A DNA stretch of 64,000 bases. Origin: Chitinophaga flava. Its GTDB lineage: Bacteria > Bacteroidota > Bacteroidia > Chitinophagales > Chitinophagaceae. The DNA is taken from NCBI RefSeq assembly GCF_003308995.1, contig NZ_QFFJ01000001.1:2914001-2978000 (forward strand), given 5' to 3'. Made by a program: the position numbers and the translations under genes. The notes beneath the pieces are model-generated. The model searched no databases. It worked only from the letters and a program-made list of their open reading frames with translations, and was not told where the DNA came from. This document shows positions 53,863-62,586 of the stretch, piece by piece (positions within the stretch are counted from its first letter, which is position 1; every line of letters begins with the position of its first letter).

Positions 53863-54876
53863 ATGAAACTCGTTAGTTATTTAAGGGAAGAATCCGACCA
53901 GCTGGCCATACTCGTAGAAGGGCAGTTGTACAACACACAGGAACTGCATCCTGACCTGCCCAATAATATGGGTATGTTTCTGATGATGTGGGAAGATGTA
54001 ATCGATATAGCCATAAAGGCAGATGCCGACCTGAAAGCAGGCAAACATCCCGGTAGTGCCAAAGGCATATCCGTAGAAAGTGTACAGCTGCTGTCACCTG
54101 TACCATTTCCAACGTCCTGCCGTGATGGTTACGCCTTCCGTCAGCATGTGGCCGCTGCCAGAAGAAACCGTAAAGTAGATATGATACCTGAATTCGATCA
54201 GTATCCTATTTTCTATTTTACCAACCACAACGCCATACAAGGCCCTGGTGATATCCACTGTATGCCTGATCACTTCGATAAACTCGATTTCGAACTCGAA
54301 GCAGCCATCGTAATCTGTAAAGCAGGCCGCAATATTACCGCAGCGGAAGCCGATGATTATATCGGCGGTTTTATGATCATGAACGATATGAGCGCCCGCA
54401 CCCTGCAGATGGAAGAGATGAAGCTTAACCTCGGCCCCGCCAAAGGAAAAGACTTCAGCACTGTAGTAGGCCCTATGCTGGTTACACCCGATGAACTGGA
54501 ATCGTTCCTGATCCCCGCTAAACCAGGTCATACCGGCAACAACTACAACCTGAAAATGACCTGTAAAGTAAATGGTATCCAGGTGAGTGAAGGTAATATG
54601 GGCGATATGGACTGGACCTTTGCTGAGATCGTGGAACGCTGCGCCTATGGCGTCAATATCCTGCCTGGTGATATCATCGGCAGCGGTACTGTTGGCACCG
54701 GCTGTTTCCTGGAGCTCAATGGCACCGGTAAACTCAACGATCCCAACTATACCGAACAGTGGCTGCAACCCGGCGACGTCGTGGAAATGGAGATCGATGG
54801 ACTGGGAACCCTTACCAATACGATCGTTCAGGAAGATACCGATTTCTCTATACTGGCACTCAAGAAAAACGTATAG
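53863..54876 (+). CDS. Fumarylacetoacetate hydrolase-family protein
   Basis: The ATG at 53863 gives 337 residues (MKLVSYLREESDQLAI); the Met 33 bases upstream is unlikely. It has the FAH C-terminal fold with metal and substrate markers KLDFELEAAIVICKAG, GFMIMNDMSARTLQ and GDIIGSGTVGTGC. Relatives cleave acyl-pyruvates or fumarylacetoacetate in aromatic catabolism. It is followed after 2 bases by a flavin reductase, an obvious two-gene operon. Confidence 0.9.
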   Translation: MKLVSYLREESDQLAILVEGQLYNTQELHPDLPNNMGMFLMMWEDVIDIAIKADADLKAGKHPGSAKGISVESVQLLSPVPFPTSCRDGYAFRQHVAAARRNRKVDMIPEFDQYPIFYFTNHNAIQGPGDIHCMPDHFDKLDFELEAAIVICKAGRNITAAEADDYIGGFMIMNDMSARTLQMEEMKLNLGPAKGKDFSTVVGPMLVTPDELESFLIPAKPGHTGNNYNLKMTCKVNGIQVSEGNMGDMDWTFAEIVERCAYGVNILPGDIIGSGTVGTGCFLELNGTGKLNDPNYTEQWLQPGDVVEMEIDGLGTLTNTIVQEDTDFSILALKKNV

Positions 54877-54878
54877 TC

Positions 54879-55757
54879 ATGAAGGTTATTCCTGCTGAAA
54901 TAAAGACAACTGAGCTGCAGGCTTATTTACAGGGAGCTGTGGCGCCACGGCCCATCTGCTTTGCCAGCACCGTCGATGTGGACGGACGTCCCAATCTTTC
55001 GCCCTTCAGCTTTTTTAACGTCTTCGGAACCAATCCACCTACGCTGATATTTTCACCATCACGAAGGGTCAGGGACAACACAACCAAACATACACTGGAG
55101 AATATTTACATCACCCGGGAAGTAGTGATCAACGTAGTCACCTACGACATGGTACAACAAGCCTCCCTGGCCAGTTGCGAATATCCCGAAGGAGTAGATG
55201 AATTTGTGAAAGCCGGTTTCACACCTGAGCCTTCCGAAAGGGTAAAACCACTCCGTGTAAAGGAAAGCCCTGTACAAATGGAATGTGTGGTAAAACAGAT
55301 CATTGAAACCGGTACCCAGGGCGGCGCCGGCAACCTCATTATCTGTGAGCCCGTACTGATCCATATCAATGAGCGTATCCTCGATGCCAAAGGCAAAATA
55401 GATCCACATAAAATAGATCTGGTAGCCCGCATGGGCGGCGACTATTATTGCCGTGCCTCCGGCAGCGCCGTATTCGAAGTACCCAAACCCAACACACAAC
55501 TTGGGATAGGCGTAGATGCGTTACCGTTAGGTATACGAAACAGCCGTATTCTGAGTGGTAACGACCTTGGCAAACTGGGCAATGTGCATGAAATGCCTTT
55601 TGTAGATGCTGCCTTCGAAGATGATCATCTCAAAAACATCATCCAGTATTACAGCATTACACCAGAGGAGATGGAACGGGAACTGCACCAGTATGCTAAA
55701 AAGCTGCTGGAAGCAGACAAAGTTAAGGAAGCCTGGCAAGTGTTGCTGAGTGCATAA
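54879..55757 (+). CDS. Flavin reductase-like protein
   Basis: The ATG at 54879 (292 residues) begins MKVIPAEIKTTELQ, in register with the family; upstream in-frame codons overlap the FAH gene and are excluded. Markers are PRPICFASTVDVDGRPNLSP, FFNVFGTNPPTLIFSP, EFVKAGFTPEPSERVKP and FVDAAFEDDHLKN. Such proteins bind FMN and supply or use reduced flavin for a partner oxygenase, none of which is present here. Its link with the FAH gene suggests catabolism of aromatic or amino-acid-derived acids. Confidence 0.85.
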   Translation: MKVIPAEIKTTELQAYLQGAVAPRPICFASTVDVDGRPNLSPFSFFNVFGTNPPTLIFSPSRRVRDNTTKHTLENIYITREVVINVVTYDMVQQASLASCEYPEGVDEFVKAGFTPEPSERVKPLRVKESPVQMECVVKQIIETGTQGGAGNLIICEPVLIHINERILDAKGKIDPHKIDLVARMGGDYYCRASGSAVFEVPKPNTQLGIGVDALPLGIRNSRILSGNDLGKLGNVHEMPFVDAAFEDDHLKNIIQYYSITPEEMERELHQYAKKLLEADKVKEAWQVLLSA

Positions 55758-55775
55758 CAAAGCTTATCCAATAAC

Positions 55776-55815
55776 AAAAGGCGCAAAGGATTTTATCAAT
55801 TCCTTTGCGCCTTTT
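55776..55815. terminator. Bidirectional terminator after the FAH-flavin-reductase operon
   Basis: Perfect 15-bp arms AAAAGGCGCAAAGGA / TCCTTTGCGCCTTTT with a 10-nt loop, followed by TTTT on the plus strand. Confidence 0.88.
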
Positions 55816-55833
55816 TCTTTATTGCTATTGATA

Positions 55834-56598
55834 TTATTTCAAAACGTTTCCGAACACTTTCTTCAGAAGGTCAGTTGTTCTGGCGGCAGGATTAGCACGG
55901 ATGGCTGCTTCTTCCTTACCGATCTGGTCAAACAGGGCATTCACGGCCATAGTGGTCACGTAGTCCTGTAAGTCAGGATTTACTTTATTGAAAGTAGTAG
56001 GCAGTTTATTGTATGAATTAACGATATCACCATAAAAGCGGGTGGCGCTGGTGCTATCCAGTGATTTTTTTATCACCGGAGAGAAAGCGGATTTCAGCTG
56101 ATCAGTGGTTTTGCCTTTGAAATACTCAGTAGCGGAGTTGTTACCTCCTTTGATCAGATTAAGTGCATCCGTGAGTGTCATTTGTTTCACTGCGTTTACA
56201 AAGATCGGAGCGGCAAATCCTACTGCCTTTTCCGCAGAGCGGTTGATCTGGAGGATAGCCTGGTCTACCTGTGGGCCAAGGCCGATAGCTCTCAGCGTAT
56301 TACCAATTTTAACAGCATCGGGAGGCAGGAGCAGTTTATACAGTTCGTTGCCGAAGAAACCGTCTGTTTTATTCAGATTGGCAATACCGTTGGTCACGCC
56401 TTTCAGGAGTGCTTCCTTGATAGCGGAACCAGCTTCGGATTCCGTTACGCTGGCGCCTGTAGTGCCGGTAGTGTTGCTGGTGGTGGTTGTAGTGGAGGTG
56501 TTGGACTTACTGAGTTTTTTAAGTTTGTTCAGTAATTGTGCCTGGCTGGCTTGCAGGCTGCAAACGCCCAGCAATACTAACAGTGTTTTTTTCAGCAT
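55834..56598 (-). CDS. DUF4197 secreted protein
   Basis: The 254-residue product has a signal peptide ending ASQAQ, a Ser/Thr-rich linker (about 28-55) and the DUF4197 core (IKEALLKGVTNGIANLNK, GFFGNELYKLLLPPDAVKI, LGPQVDQAILQINRSAEKA, DALNLIKGGNNSATEYFKGK). It is of unknown function and single-gene. Confidence 0.88.
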   Translation of the reverse strand: MLKKTLLVLLGVCSLQASQAQLLNKLKKLSKSNTSTTTTTSNTTGTTGASVTESEAGSAIKEALLKGVTNGIANLNKTDGFFGNELYKLLLPPDAVKIGNTLRAIGLGPQVDQAILQINRSAEKAVGFAAPIFVNAVKQMTLTDALNLIKGGNNSATEYFKGKTTDQLKSAFSPVIKKSLDSTSATRFYGDIVNSYNKLPTTFNKVNPDLQDYVTTMAVNALFDQIGKEEAAIRANPAARTTDLLKKVFGNVLK

Positions 56599-56639
56599 AA
56601 TGTTGTGATGATAAGTATTAATGTTTCAAATATAAAAAT

Positions 56640-57473
56640 TTATTCGTGTATCGCTAAAAGCGGAATATGTGTCCGGTAGGCTAGTTTGGCGGTATTGCTC
56701 CGTTTGAAGATACTGTCAAACAACCCGTGCTTTTTAGGAATAGTGATCACCAGGTCGGCTTGAATACTCTCTGAAAAAGTCACAATCCCCTGTATAATAT
56801 TTGGATTATCAATGAAGTGGTACTGTGGCTGAAAGCCTTCCAGCAAAGTATCCAGCATCAAGGTTTCAAAAGGCGTATCGGTGGTAAAGCGCTTATTTTC
56901 ATGGTCGATATTGATCACATGCAGTTCAGCCTTAAACACGGTCAGCAGCTTCTTCAATGGTGCTATAGGTGTTGTGTCTGCTACTTTACAGAGGTCGCAG
57001 GCAAAAACCACTTTTTGTATCCCCTTGAATTTTGCCTCACCGGGAATGATCAACACCGGACAGGTGGTATGTTTTACTACATCGATGGTATTAGAGCCTA
57101 CAAAGATTTCCTCCATCTTGCTGCCTCCGGTAATACCCATCACAATAAGCGTTGCTTCTTCTTGTTTTACCACATCGTTGATAGTAGCGGCCAGCAGGGT
57201 ATTATCAGCGCGTGTCACAATGCTGACATCAGTTCCGGCCACAACGGTTAATTCTTTCTGCATCTTTTCCAATCCTTCCACAGCTGCGATCCTCAGGTCG
57301 TCAGGATTGACCATCGGAATAGAGGTAGGCACATCCGGTATGGGTACAATCAGTTCATATGCATGATACAACACAATGCGGTCCGCACCCAGTTGTCCGG
57401 CCAGCGCAAGCGCATAGGTAGCAGCATTGTAGGCGGTATCAGAAAAATCAGTAGGTACGAGTATAGTTTTCAT
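56640..57473 (-). CDS. Universal stress protein with two USP domains
   Basis: The 277-residue product is a tandem pair of USP domains. The first begins MKTILVPTDFSDTAYNAATY and carries the ATP-loop-like GITGGSKMEEIFVGSNT; the second begins KVVFACDLCKVADTT and ends VITIPKKHGLFDSIFKRSNT. The first domain keeps the G-x2-G-x9-G(S/T) type nucleotide-binding signature in part. Function is stress tolerance in general; the ligand is unknown. Confidence 0.88.
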   Translation of the reverse strand: MKTILVPTDFSDTAYNAATYALALAGQLGADRIVLYHAYELIVPIPDVPTSIPMVNPDDLRIAAVEGLEKMQKELTVVAGTDVSIVTRADNTLLAATINDVVKQEEATLIVMGITGGSKMEEIFVGSNTIDVVKHTTCPVLIIPGEAKFKGIQKVVFACDLCKVADTTPIAPLKKLLTVFKAELHVINIDHENKRFTTDTPFETLMLDTLLEGFQPQYHFIDNPNIIQGIVTFSESIQADLVITIPKKHGLFDSIFKRSNTAKLAYRTHIPLLAIHE

Positions 57474-57581
57474 ATGACTAATTTTAGGATACAGAAAGTG
57501 ATACTGGAAGTATTACTTAAAGTTACGATTGGAAACGGTATATGAGCGCTTCCGGGAGGATATAGAAAATATAATGCCAAC

Positions 57582-57769
57582 CCTGATTTATTTTGATATT
57601 ACTGATGCTTCTGATAGGGGAGATAAGAGCGAGGGAAGAGTTTTGGTGATCATTTTTTTATAGCGATAAAAGCAAAGGGCTCTTTGACATAATATCAAAA
57701 AGCCCTTTGCTTTTATATTCGCTTATATCTCCGTTTATCAGGAGTATCAGCGGCATCAGAATTAATCAG
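57582..57769. repeat. Inverted pair of TGAT-periodic repeats around the lysS terminator (locus 2)
   Basis: The left copy (57582-57631) and the right copy in reverse (57720-57769) both read CTGATT, then TGAT blocks 9-10 bases apart, then GGAGATA...AGCG. They flank the hairpin at 57666-57715. The motif is the same type as at 46524-46758. Confidence 0.68.
57666..57715 (-). terminator. Terminator of lysS
   Basis: Perfect 16-bp arms ATAAAAGCAAAGGGCT / AGCCCTTTGCTTTTAT with an inner TTTGA / TCAAA stem. It lies 58 bases past the lysS stop. Confidence 0.9.
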
Positions 57770-57772
57770 CGG

Positions 57773-59281
57773 TTAATGTTCTGGTCTCATCTGCGGGAAG
57801 AACAACACATCCTGAATAGAAGGCTGGTTGGTCATCAGCATGGTGAGGCGGTCTATACCGATTCCGATACCGGAAGTAGGAGGCATACCGTATTCCAGGG
57901 CACGGAGGAAGTCGTAATCGATGTACATGGCTTCATCATCGCCGCGTTCCATCAGTTTTACCTGATCTTCGAAACGTTCGCGCTGATCGATAGGATCGTT
58001 CAGCTCACTATAGGCGTTGGCGATTTCCTTACCGTTAACGATCAGTTCAAAACGCTCTACCAGTCCGGGTTTGCTGCGGTGTTTTTTGGTCAGCGGGCTC
58101 ATTTCCACCGGATAATCGGTGATAAAGGTAGGCTGAACGTAGTGGCCTTCGCATTTTTCGCCGAAGATTTCGTCGATCAGTTTGGCTTTACCGAATTTGG
58201 CATCTACGTGAATGCCCAGCTGTTTGCACACATCGCGGAGCTGTGCCTCGTCCATACCGGAGATATCGAAGCCGGTATGTTCCTGGATGGCTTCGTACAT
58301 GGGTACACGGCGGAAAGGAGCTTTGAAGTCGATGGTTTTATCACCTACCTGTACCTGTGTAGTGCCATGGAGGGCCAGGGCTACTTTTTCGAGCAGGGTT
58401 TCGGTGGTGTTCATCATCCACTCATAATCCTTGTAGGCGGCGTACATTTCCATCACGGTAAATTCCGGGTTGTGGGTACGGTCCATGCCTTCGTTGCGGA
58501 AGTCTTTCGCAAATTCGTAAACCCCTTCAAAACCACCTACGATCAGGCGTTTCAGGTAAAGCTCGTTGGCAATACGGAGGTATAACGGAATGTCCAGCGC
58601 ATTATGGTGTGTAACGAACGGACGGGCGGTGGCGCCACCGGGGATAGGCTGGAGGATGGGTGTTTCCACTTCCAGATAGCCCAGGTTATTATAAAAGTCG
58701 CGGATGGTCTGGAGTATTTTGGTACGTTTTACAAACACATCTTTCACTTCCGGGTTGATTACCAGGTCAACATACCGTTGGCGGTATTTGAATTCCGCAT
58801 CGGTTACTTCGTCAAATACCTGTCCTTCAACGGATTTCACGATTGGCAGCGGGCGCAGGGCTTTAGACAGCATAGTCAGTTCCCTGGTGTGGATGGAGGT
58901 AGCGCCTGTTTTGGTAATGAACGCATAGCCTTTTACGCCGATGATATCACCGATGTCCATCAGTTTTTTGAAGACGGTGTCGTAGGCAGACTTATCCTCA
59001 CCGGGACAGATATCGTCGCGACGTACATACAGCTGGATACGGCCAGCCTTGTCCTGCAGTTCCACAAAAGCAGCCTTGCCCATATCGCGGACACTCATAA
59101 TACGACCTGCCAGGCATACATCCTGGAATTGCTCTTTGGTGGCTTCCGAAAAGTTGGTTTTTATGTTAACGGAAGTATCATTAACCGGGTACTCTGCCGC
59201 AGGGTAGGGGTCGATGCCCAGTTTATGCAGCTCCTGTAATTTCTCCCGGCGTATAATCTCTTGCTCAGATAATTGTGTCAT
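57773..59281 (-). CDS. lysS: Lysyl-tRNA synthetase, class II
   Basis: The ATG at 59281 gives 502 residues (MTQLSEQEIIRREKLQEL); the Met at 59302 would add seven. It has an OB-fold anticodon-binding domain (LAGRIMSVRDMGKAAFVELQD), then class II motif 1 (TKILQTIRDFYNNLGYLEVETP), motif 2 (FAKDFRNEGMDRTHNPEFTVMEMY, in parts) and motif 3 (GMPPTSGIGIGIDRLTMLMT). All are intact and of normal length. Confidence 0.96.
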   Translation of the reverse strand: MTQLSEQEIIRREKLQELHKLGIDPYPAAEYPVNDTSVNIKTNFSEATKEQFQDVCLAGRIMSVRDMGKAAFVELQDKAGRIQLYVRRDDICPGEDKSAYDTVFKKLMDIGDIIGVKGYAFITKTGATSIHTRELTMLSKALRPLPIVKSVEGQVFDEVTDAEFKYRQRYVDLVINPEVKDVFVKRTKILQTIRDFYNNLGYLEVETPILQPIPGGATARPFVTHHNALDIPLYLRIANELYLKRLIVGGFEGVYEFAKDFRNEGMDRTHNPEFTVMEMYAAYKDYEWMMNTTETLLEKVALALHGTTQVQVGDKTIDFKAPFRRVPMYEAIQEHTGFDISGMDEAQLRDVCKQLGIHVDAKFGKAKLIDEIFGEKCEGHYVQPTFITDYPVEMSPLTKKHRSKPGLVERFELIVNGKEIANAYSELNDPIDQRERFEDQVKLMERGDDEAMYIDYDFLRALEYGMPPTSGIGIGIDRLTMLMTNQPSIQDVLFFPQMRPEH

Positions 59282-59343
59282 GTGATTATTTGTAAATGCC
59301 AATTGGAGTGCAAAAATAACTGATTATGGGGAGAATCTTATGT

Positions 59344-59468
59344 AAAAGGGCTGCAAGACTACAGCCCTCTTATTTTTTGACCATATCCTATGAAAACCGC
59401 GTTAAAGGTAGGCGCTTCCACTGCTATATATAGCCAGACTTCGTGAATGCCTTAATTTATCGGGTAAC
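59344..59468 (-). ncRNA. Repeated element copy B (candidate small RNA)
   Basis: Read on the minus strand: TTACCCGAT...GCATTCACGAAG, a variable middle, the core GGTTTTCATAGGATATGGTC, then GGGCTGTA-GTCT-TGCAGCCC and four T. The stem sequence differs wholly from copy A while the loop keeps TCT. It would be read toward lysS. Confidence 0.5.
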
Positions 59469-59521
59469 TGGCACCTTTCAGCTGGTGGCTGGCGGACCTT
59501 TGCTGCCCGCTTATGGAATTT

Positions 59522-59554
59522 GTTGGGGCTATTTTTTAGTTATGCTTATTTTCG
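59522..59554 (+). promoter_or_regulatory. Promoter of the DPP-IV-like peptidase gene
   Basis: GTTG at 59522-59525, a 21-base spacer and TATTTTCG at 59547-59554, one mismatch from TAnnTTTG. A start near 59561 leaves about 33 bases before the ATG at 59594. Confidence 0.4.
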
Positions 59555-59593
59555 CCAGCTATACAGCAAAAACTCACTGATTTACACATTTTT

Positions 59594-61744
59594 ATGAGAA
59601 GCTTACAATGGTTGAAACCAGCCTGCCTGGGCGGAACCGCCCTTTTACTGGCTGCCATGCCCCGTGTGCAGGCCCAGGAAAAGCAGGACATTACATTTGA
59701 ACAGGCCTTCAGAGGCAAACCAACTGATATCAGCAAACCTTTGCCTGTACTAAAAGGCTGGGCAGATGCAGAACACTATCTGGAAATGCGCCCTGATGCC
59801 GCCACTGGTCATGTACAAGCCATGAAAGTGGATGCCCGCACCGGGAAAGCGGAAATATATACTGCACCGGTAGATGGTCCCAGCGTAGAAGTACGTGACA
59901 ACGATATTTATTATAAAAGTGCTGAAGGCAACAGCATTCGCTTGACCAACGACACCCTGGAGGAAAAGAACCCCACCCTGTCGCCCGATGGCAAAGTAGT
60001 GGCCTTTACCCGCAAAAACGACCTGTACAGTGTAGAAGTGGCCACCAAAAAGGAAACACGCTACACCAACGACGGTACAGATGTCATCTACAACGGATGG
60101 GCTTCCTGGGTATATTATGAAGAAATCCTTGGCCGCCCTACCCGCTACCGCGCCTTCTGGTGGAGCCCCGACAGTAAACAGATCGCCTATATGCACTTTG
60201 ACGACCGCAAAGTGCCGGTATTCCCCATCTACAGCGAAAAAGGACAACATGGCTACCTGGAAAACACCCGTTATCCCAAAGCCGGCGATCCTAACCCTAC
60301 TGTAAAAGTAGGAGTAGTGCCCGTTGGCGGTGGTAATACCGTTTGGGCCGACTTCAATGAACAAGACGATCAATACTTCGGTACCCCTTTCTGGTCAGCC
60401 GATAGCAAACAGCTGTGGATACAATGGATGCCCCGCAGCCAGGACAACCTGAAAATATACAGCATCAACCCACAGACCGGCACCAAAAAAGAGATCTACA
60501 ATGAGGTACAAAAAACCTGGGTCAGCTGGTTTGATGCCGTGCCTTTCCTGCAAAATAATCAGGGCTTCCTCCTGCACAGCGATAAAACCGGCTGGTCACA
60601 TCTTTACCTCCATAACATGGACGGCTCTCTGAAAAAACAGCTGACCAGCGGTAACTGGACCGTAAAAGATGTAATCCTGACAGACGAAAAAAACCAGGTT
60701 ATCTATTTCACTGCCCGTAAAGAAGCGTCTACCCGTTTCGATCTCTATAAAGTGCATATGAAAACAGGCGTTATCACCCGCCTCACCTTCGGCAACTACA
60801 ATCACAACATCAGTATGTCGCCAGACGGTAAATACTTCATTACCACTTATTCCAACCTGCAAACGCCTTCCAAAATGGCGCTGCTGGACAACAACGGTAA
60901 GATCATCCGCGAGCTGGGAGATAGCAAAGGCAGCAAGTTTGACCAGTATAACCTGGCCAAACCGACACTGACCACCTACAAAACCCGCGACGGCCTTGTA
61001 CTGCCTATGACCATCACCATGCCGGTGCATATGCAGCCTGGTAAAAAATATCCGATACTCATCAGTATCTATGGCGGTCCTAATGCCGGTACTGTATACG
61101 ACACCTGGAAAGCTGATCCTGGGAACCAATGGTGGGCACAGGAAGGAGTGGTGCTCGTAACTATCGACAACCGCAGCAGCGGACAGCTGGGTAAAACGGG
61201 GATGAATTATATCCATCGCCAGCTGGGTAAATATGAAATTGAAGACTATATGGACGCAGCCACCTGGTTACGCTCCCAACCCTGGGCCGATCCTGCTAAA
61301 ATATGTATGACAGGCGGCAGTTTTGGAGGTTATATGACCTGTATGGCCCTCACTTATGGCGCGGATGTATTTACATATGGGATGGCCAATTTTGCCGTTA
61401 CTGACTGGCAACTGTATGACAGCCACTATACTGAACGCTACATGGATACACCGGCTGAAAATCCGGAAGGTTATAAAATCACTTCCGTGATGACCTATGC
61501 CGATAAATATAAAGGCCTGCTTCGCATTGCGCATGGCACTATGGATGATAATGTGCATATGCAGAACTCTATTCAGCTGATCGATAAATTCGAAAACCTG
61601 AACAAACACTTTGAGTTTATCCTTTATCCCGGCGAGCGCCATGGATGGAGGTCTAAAAACGCACATGCCAGCCAGGAGATGTCCAGGTTTATTTATAACA
61701 ACCTGCTGGACAAACCGTTTCCAGCTATGTTCACCAATAAATAA
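59594..61744 (+). CDS. S9 family peptidase, dipeptidyl-peptidase-IV-like
   Basis: The 716-residue secreted enzyme has a signal peptide ending VQAQ, a beta-propeller domain (about 60-480, with LSPDGKVVAFTRKNDLY and YYEEILGRPTRYRAFWWSPD in parts, including the Glu-Glu pair typical of DPP-IV) and an alpha/beta-hydrolase domain with nucleophile S576 in GGSFGGYM, the Asp in DDNVHMQ and the His in GERHGW. It removes X-Pro dipeptides from peptide N-termini in the periplasm or outside. The triad and the Glu motif are intact. Confidence 0.94.
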   Translation: MRSLQWLKPACLGGTALLLAAMPRVQAQEKQDITFEQAFRGKPTDISKPLPVLKGWADAEHYLEMRPDAATGHVQAMKVDARTGKAEIYTAPVDGPSVEVRDNDIYYKSAEGNSIRLTNDTLEEKNPTLSPDGKVVAFTRKNDLYSVEVATKKETRYTNDGTDVIYNGWASWVYYEEILGRPTRYRAFWWSPDSKQIAYMHFDDRKVPVFPIYSEKGQHGYLENTRYPKAGDPNPTVKVGVVPVGGGNTVWADFNEQDDQYFGTPFWSADSKQLWIQWMPRSQDNLKIYSINPQTGTKKEIYNEVQKTWVSWFDAVPFLQNNQGFLLHSDKTGWSHLYLHNMDGSLKKQLTSGNWTVKDVILTDEKNQVIYFTARKEASTRFDLYKVHMKTGVITRLTFGNYNHNISMSPDGKYFITTYSNLQTPSKMALLDNNGKIIRELGDSKGSKFDQYNLAKPTLTTYKTRDGLVLPMTITMPVHMQPGKKYPILISIYGGPNAGTVYDTWKADPGNQWWAQEGVVLVTIDNRSSGQLGKTGMNYIHRQLGKYEIEDYMDAATWLRSQPWADPAKICMTGGSFGGYMTCMALTYGADVFTYGMANFAVTDWQLYDSHYTERYMDTPAENPEGYKITSVMTYADKYKGLLRIAHGTMDDNVHMQNSIQLIDKFENLNKHFEFILYPGERHGWRSKNAHASQEMSRFIYNNLLDKPFPAMFTNK

Positions 61745-61768
61745 ACAACATACCCGATCTTAATAAAT

Positions 61769-61808
61769 GAGTCCCGGAGAAGTACCAACAGGTATTTTTC
61801 CGGGACTC
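61769..61808 (+). terminator. Terminator of the DPP-IV-like gene
   Basis: Perfect 10-bp arms GAGTCCCGGA / TCCGGGACTC around a 20-nt loop, followed by GTTCGTTTTT on the plus strand. Confidence 0.8.
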
Positions 61809-61993
61809 GTTCGTTTTTATAACTATAAGTATTTGAAAATCAATAGTAGGAGCGTAAACAATCATCACACACAGGTGATAAGGAATAAACAGGACCAGGT
61901 AAAATAGGACCAAAAAACCTTACACAAGGGATGTAATTAATTGATTATCAGGTAAAAGGAAATAAATAAGTGGGAGATGATTGGTTTAGGGAG

Positions 61994-62131
61994 AAAAAAA
62001 ACAGGGCTGCAAGACTACAGCCCCGAAAAATTTTAACCATATCTTTATTGAAAAACCTATCCCAAAGGTGGGCGTTTTTCTCATTAGGTGTTATTCCATT
62101 TTTGTGAACGATGCATTTTATTCGGGGAACG
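61994..62131 (-). ncRNA. Repeated element copy C (candidate small RNA)
   Basis: Read on the minus strand: GTTCCCCGAATAAAATG, CGTTCACAAAAATGG, a middle that can fold (GAAAAAC pairing GTTTTTC), the core AGGTTTTTCAATAAAGATAT (slightly diverged), GGTTAAAA, then GGGCTGTA-GTCT-TGCAGCCC and a T-rich run. Copy C shares its hairpin sequence with copy B. Confidence 0.5.
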
Positions 62132-62178
62132 CGGCAAAAGGGACGGTGAACGTATATAGCATCTAAACATTTTATATT

Positions 62179-62217
62179 AATCAACAATATGTTGTTTTTC
62201 AACATATAAAATTGATT
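62179..62217. repeat. A/T-rich inverted repeat
   Basis: ATATGTTG / CAACATAT (8 bp, TTTTT loop) with outer AATCAA / TTGATT. No T-run consistent with a terminator; its role is unknown. Confidence 0.55.
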
Positions 62218-62353
62218 ATCAGTACAATAGGCTAAAAAACTGACCGTTTTGTTGTCCTGTAAGGATCTGATAAGTCTGGCTCACTGAGATATTATTGCAG
62301 GTGAACGTAGTAAAACAGGGGGTAAATGAAAACGATTAAAGGGTACAAAAAAT

Positions 62354-62485
62354 AAAAAAGGGTGGTAAGAATACCGCCCTTGTAATAATTTTAACCATAT
62401 CCTATGAAAAACCTAAAACAAAGATATACTTAGGTTTTTAGTCATAGGGCCCCATTTCCGTGAACGCTTTAATATTGTTCGTGAA
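62354..62485 (-). ncRNA. Repeated element copy D (candidate small RNA)
   Basis: Read on the minus strand: TTCACGAACA, GCGTTCACGGAAATGG, a middle that forms a long stem with the core (AAAACCTAA pairing TTAGGTTTT, extended by CCTATGA / TCATAGG), the core AGGTTTTTCATAGGATATGG, GGTTAAAA, then a GGCGGTA-TTCT-TACC type hairpin (one mismatch) and six T. Its hairpin belongs to the same type as copy A. Confidence 0.55.
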
Positions 62486-62549
62486 AAGAGGATAATGGTA
62501 AATATCTTATTATATTAGATAATTTGCAATATTATAAATATATAGAATT

Positions 62550-62586
62550 ATTGATTATAAATATACATAGCATATTTATAATCAAT
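62550..62586. repeat. Perfect A/T palindrome upstream of element copy D
   Basis: Arms ATTGATTATAAATAT / ATATTTATAATCAAT (15 bp) with a 7-nt loop. It lies just beyond the 5' end of copy D and could be a binding site or the stem of an A/T hairpin. Confidence 0.6.

Larger units (their letters stand above)
59282..59593. other. Intergenic region between lysS and the DPP-IV-like gene
   Basis: It holds repeated element copy B (59344-59468) and, at its right end, a promoter for the peptidase gene. I see no gene. Confidence 0.6.

Noticed and set aside
57707..58585. Plus-strand frame of 292 codons across lysS
   Set aside because: Antisense to an essential synthetase with all motifs intact; no homology.
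832..61933. Shared stretch AAAACCTTACACAAGG near 832 and 61915
   Set aside because: A 16-base match in 64 kb is within chance expectation in A/T-rich sequence, and the flanks do not match.
46834..62432. Tiny plus-strand frames starting ATGAAAAAC in the repeated element (MKNLNECISNIRTR, MKNLKQRYT)
   Set aside because: Copy C lacks the ATG, the peptides differ in length and sequence between copies, and the conserved hairpin and T-run point to the minus strand.
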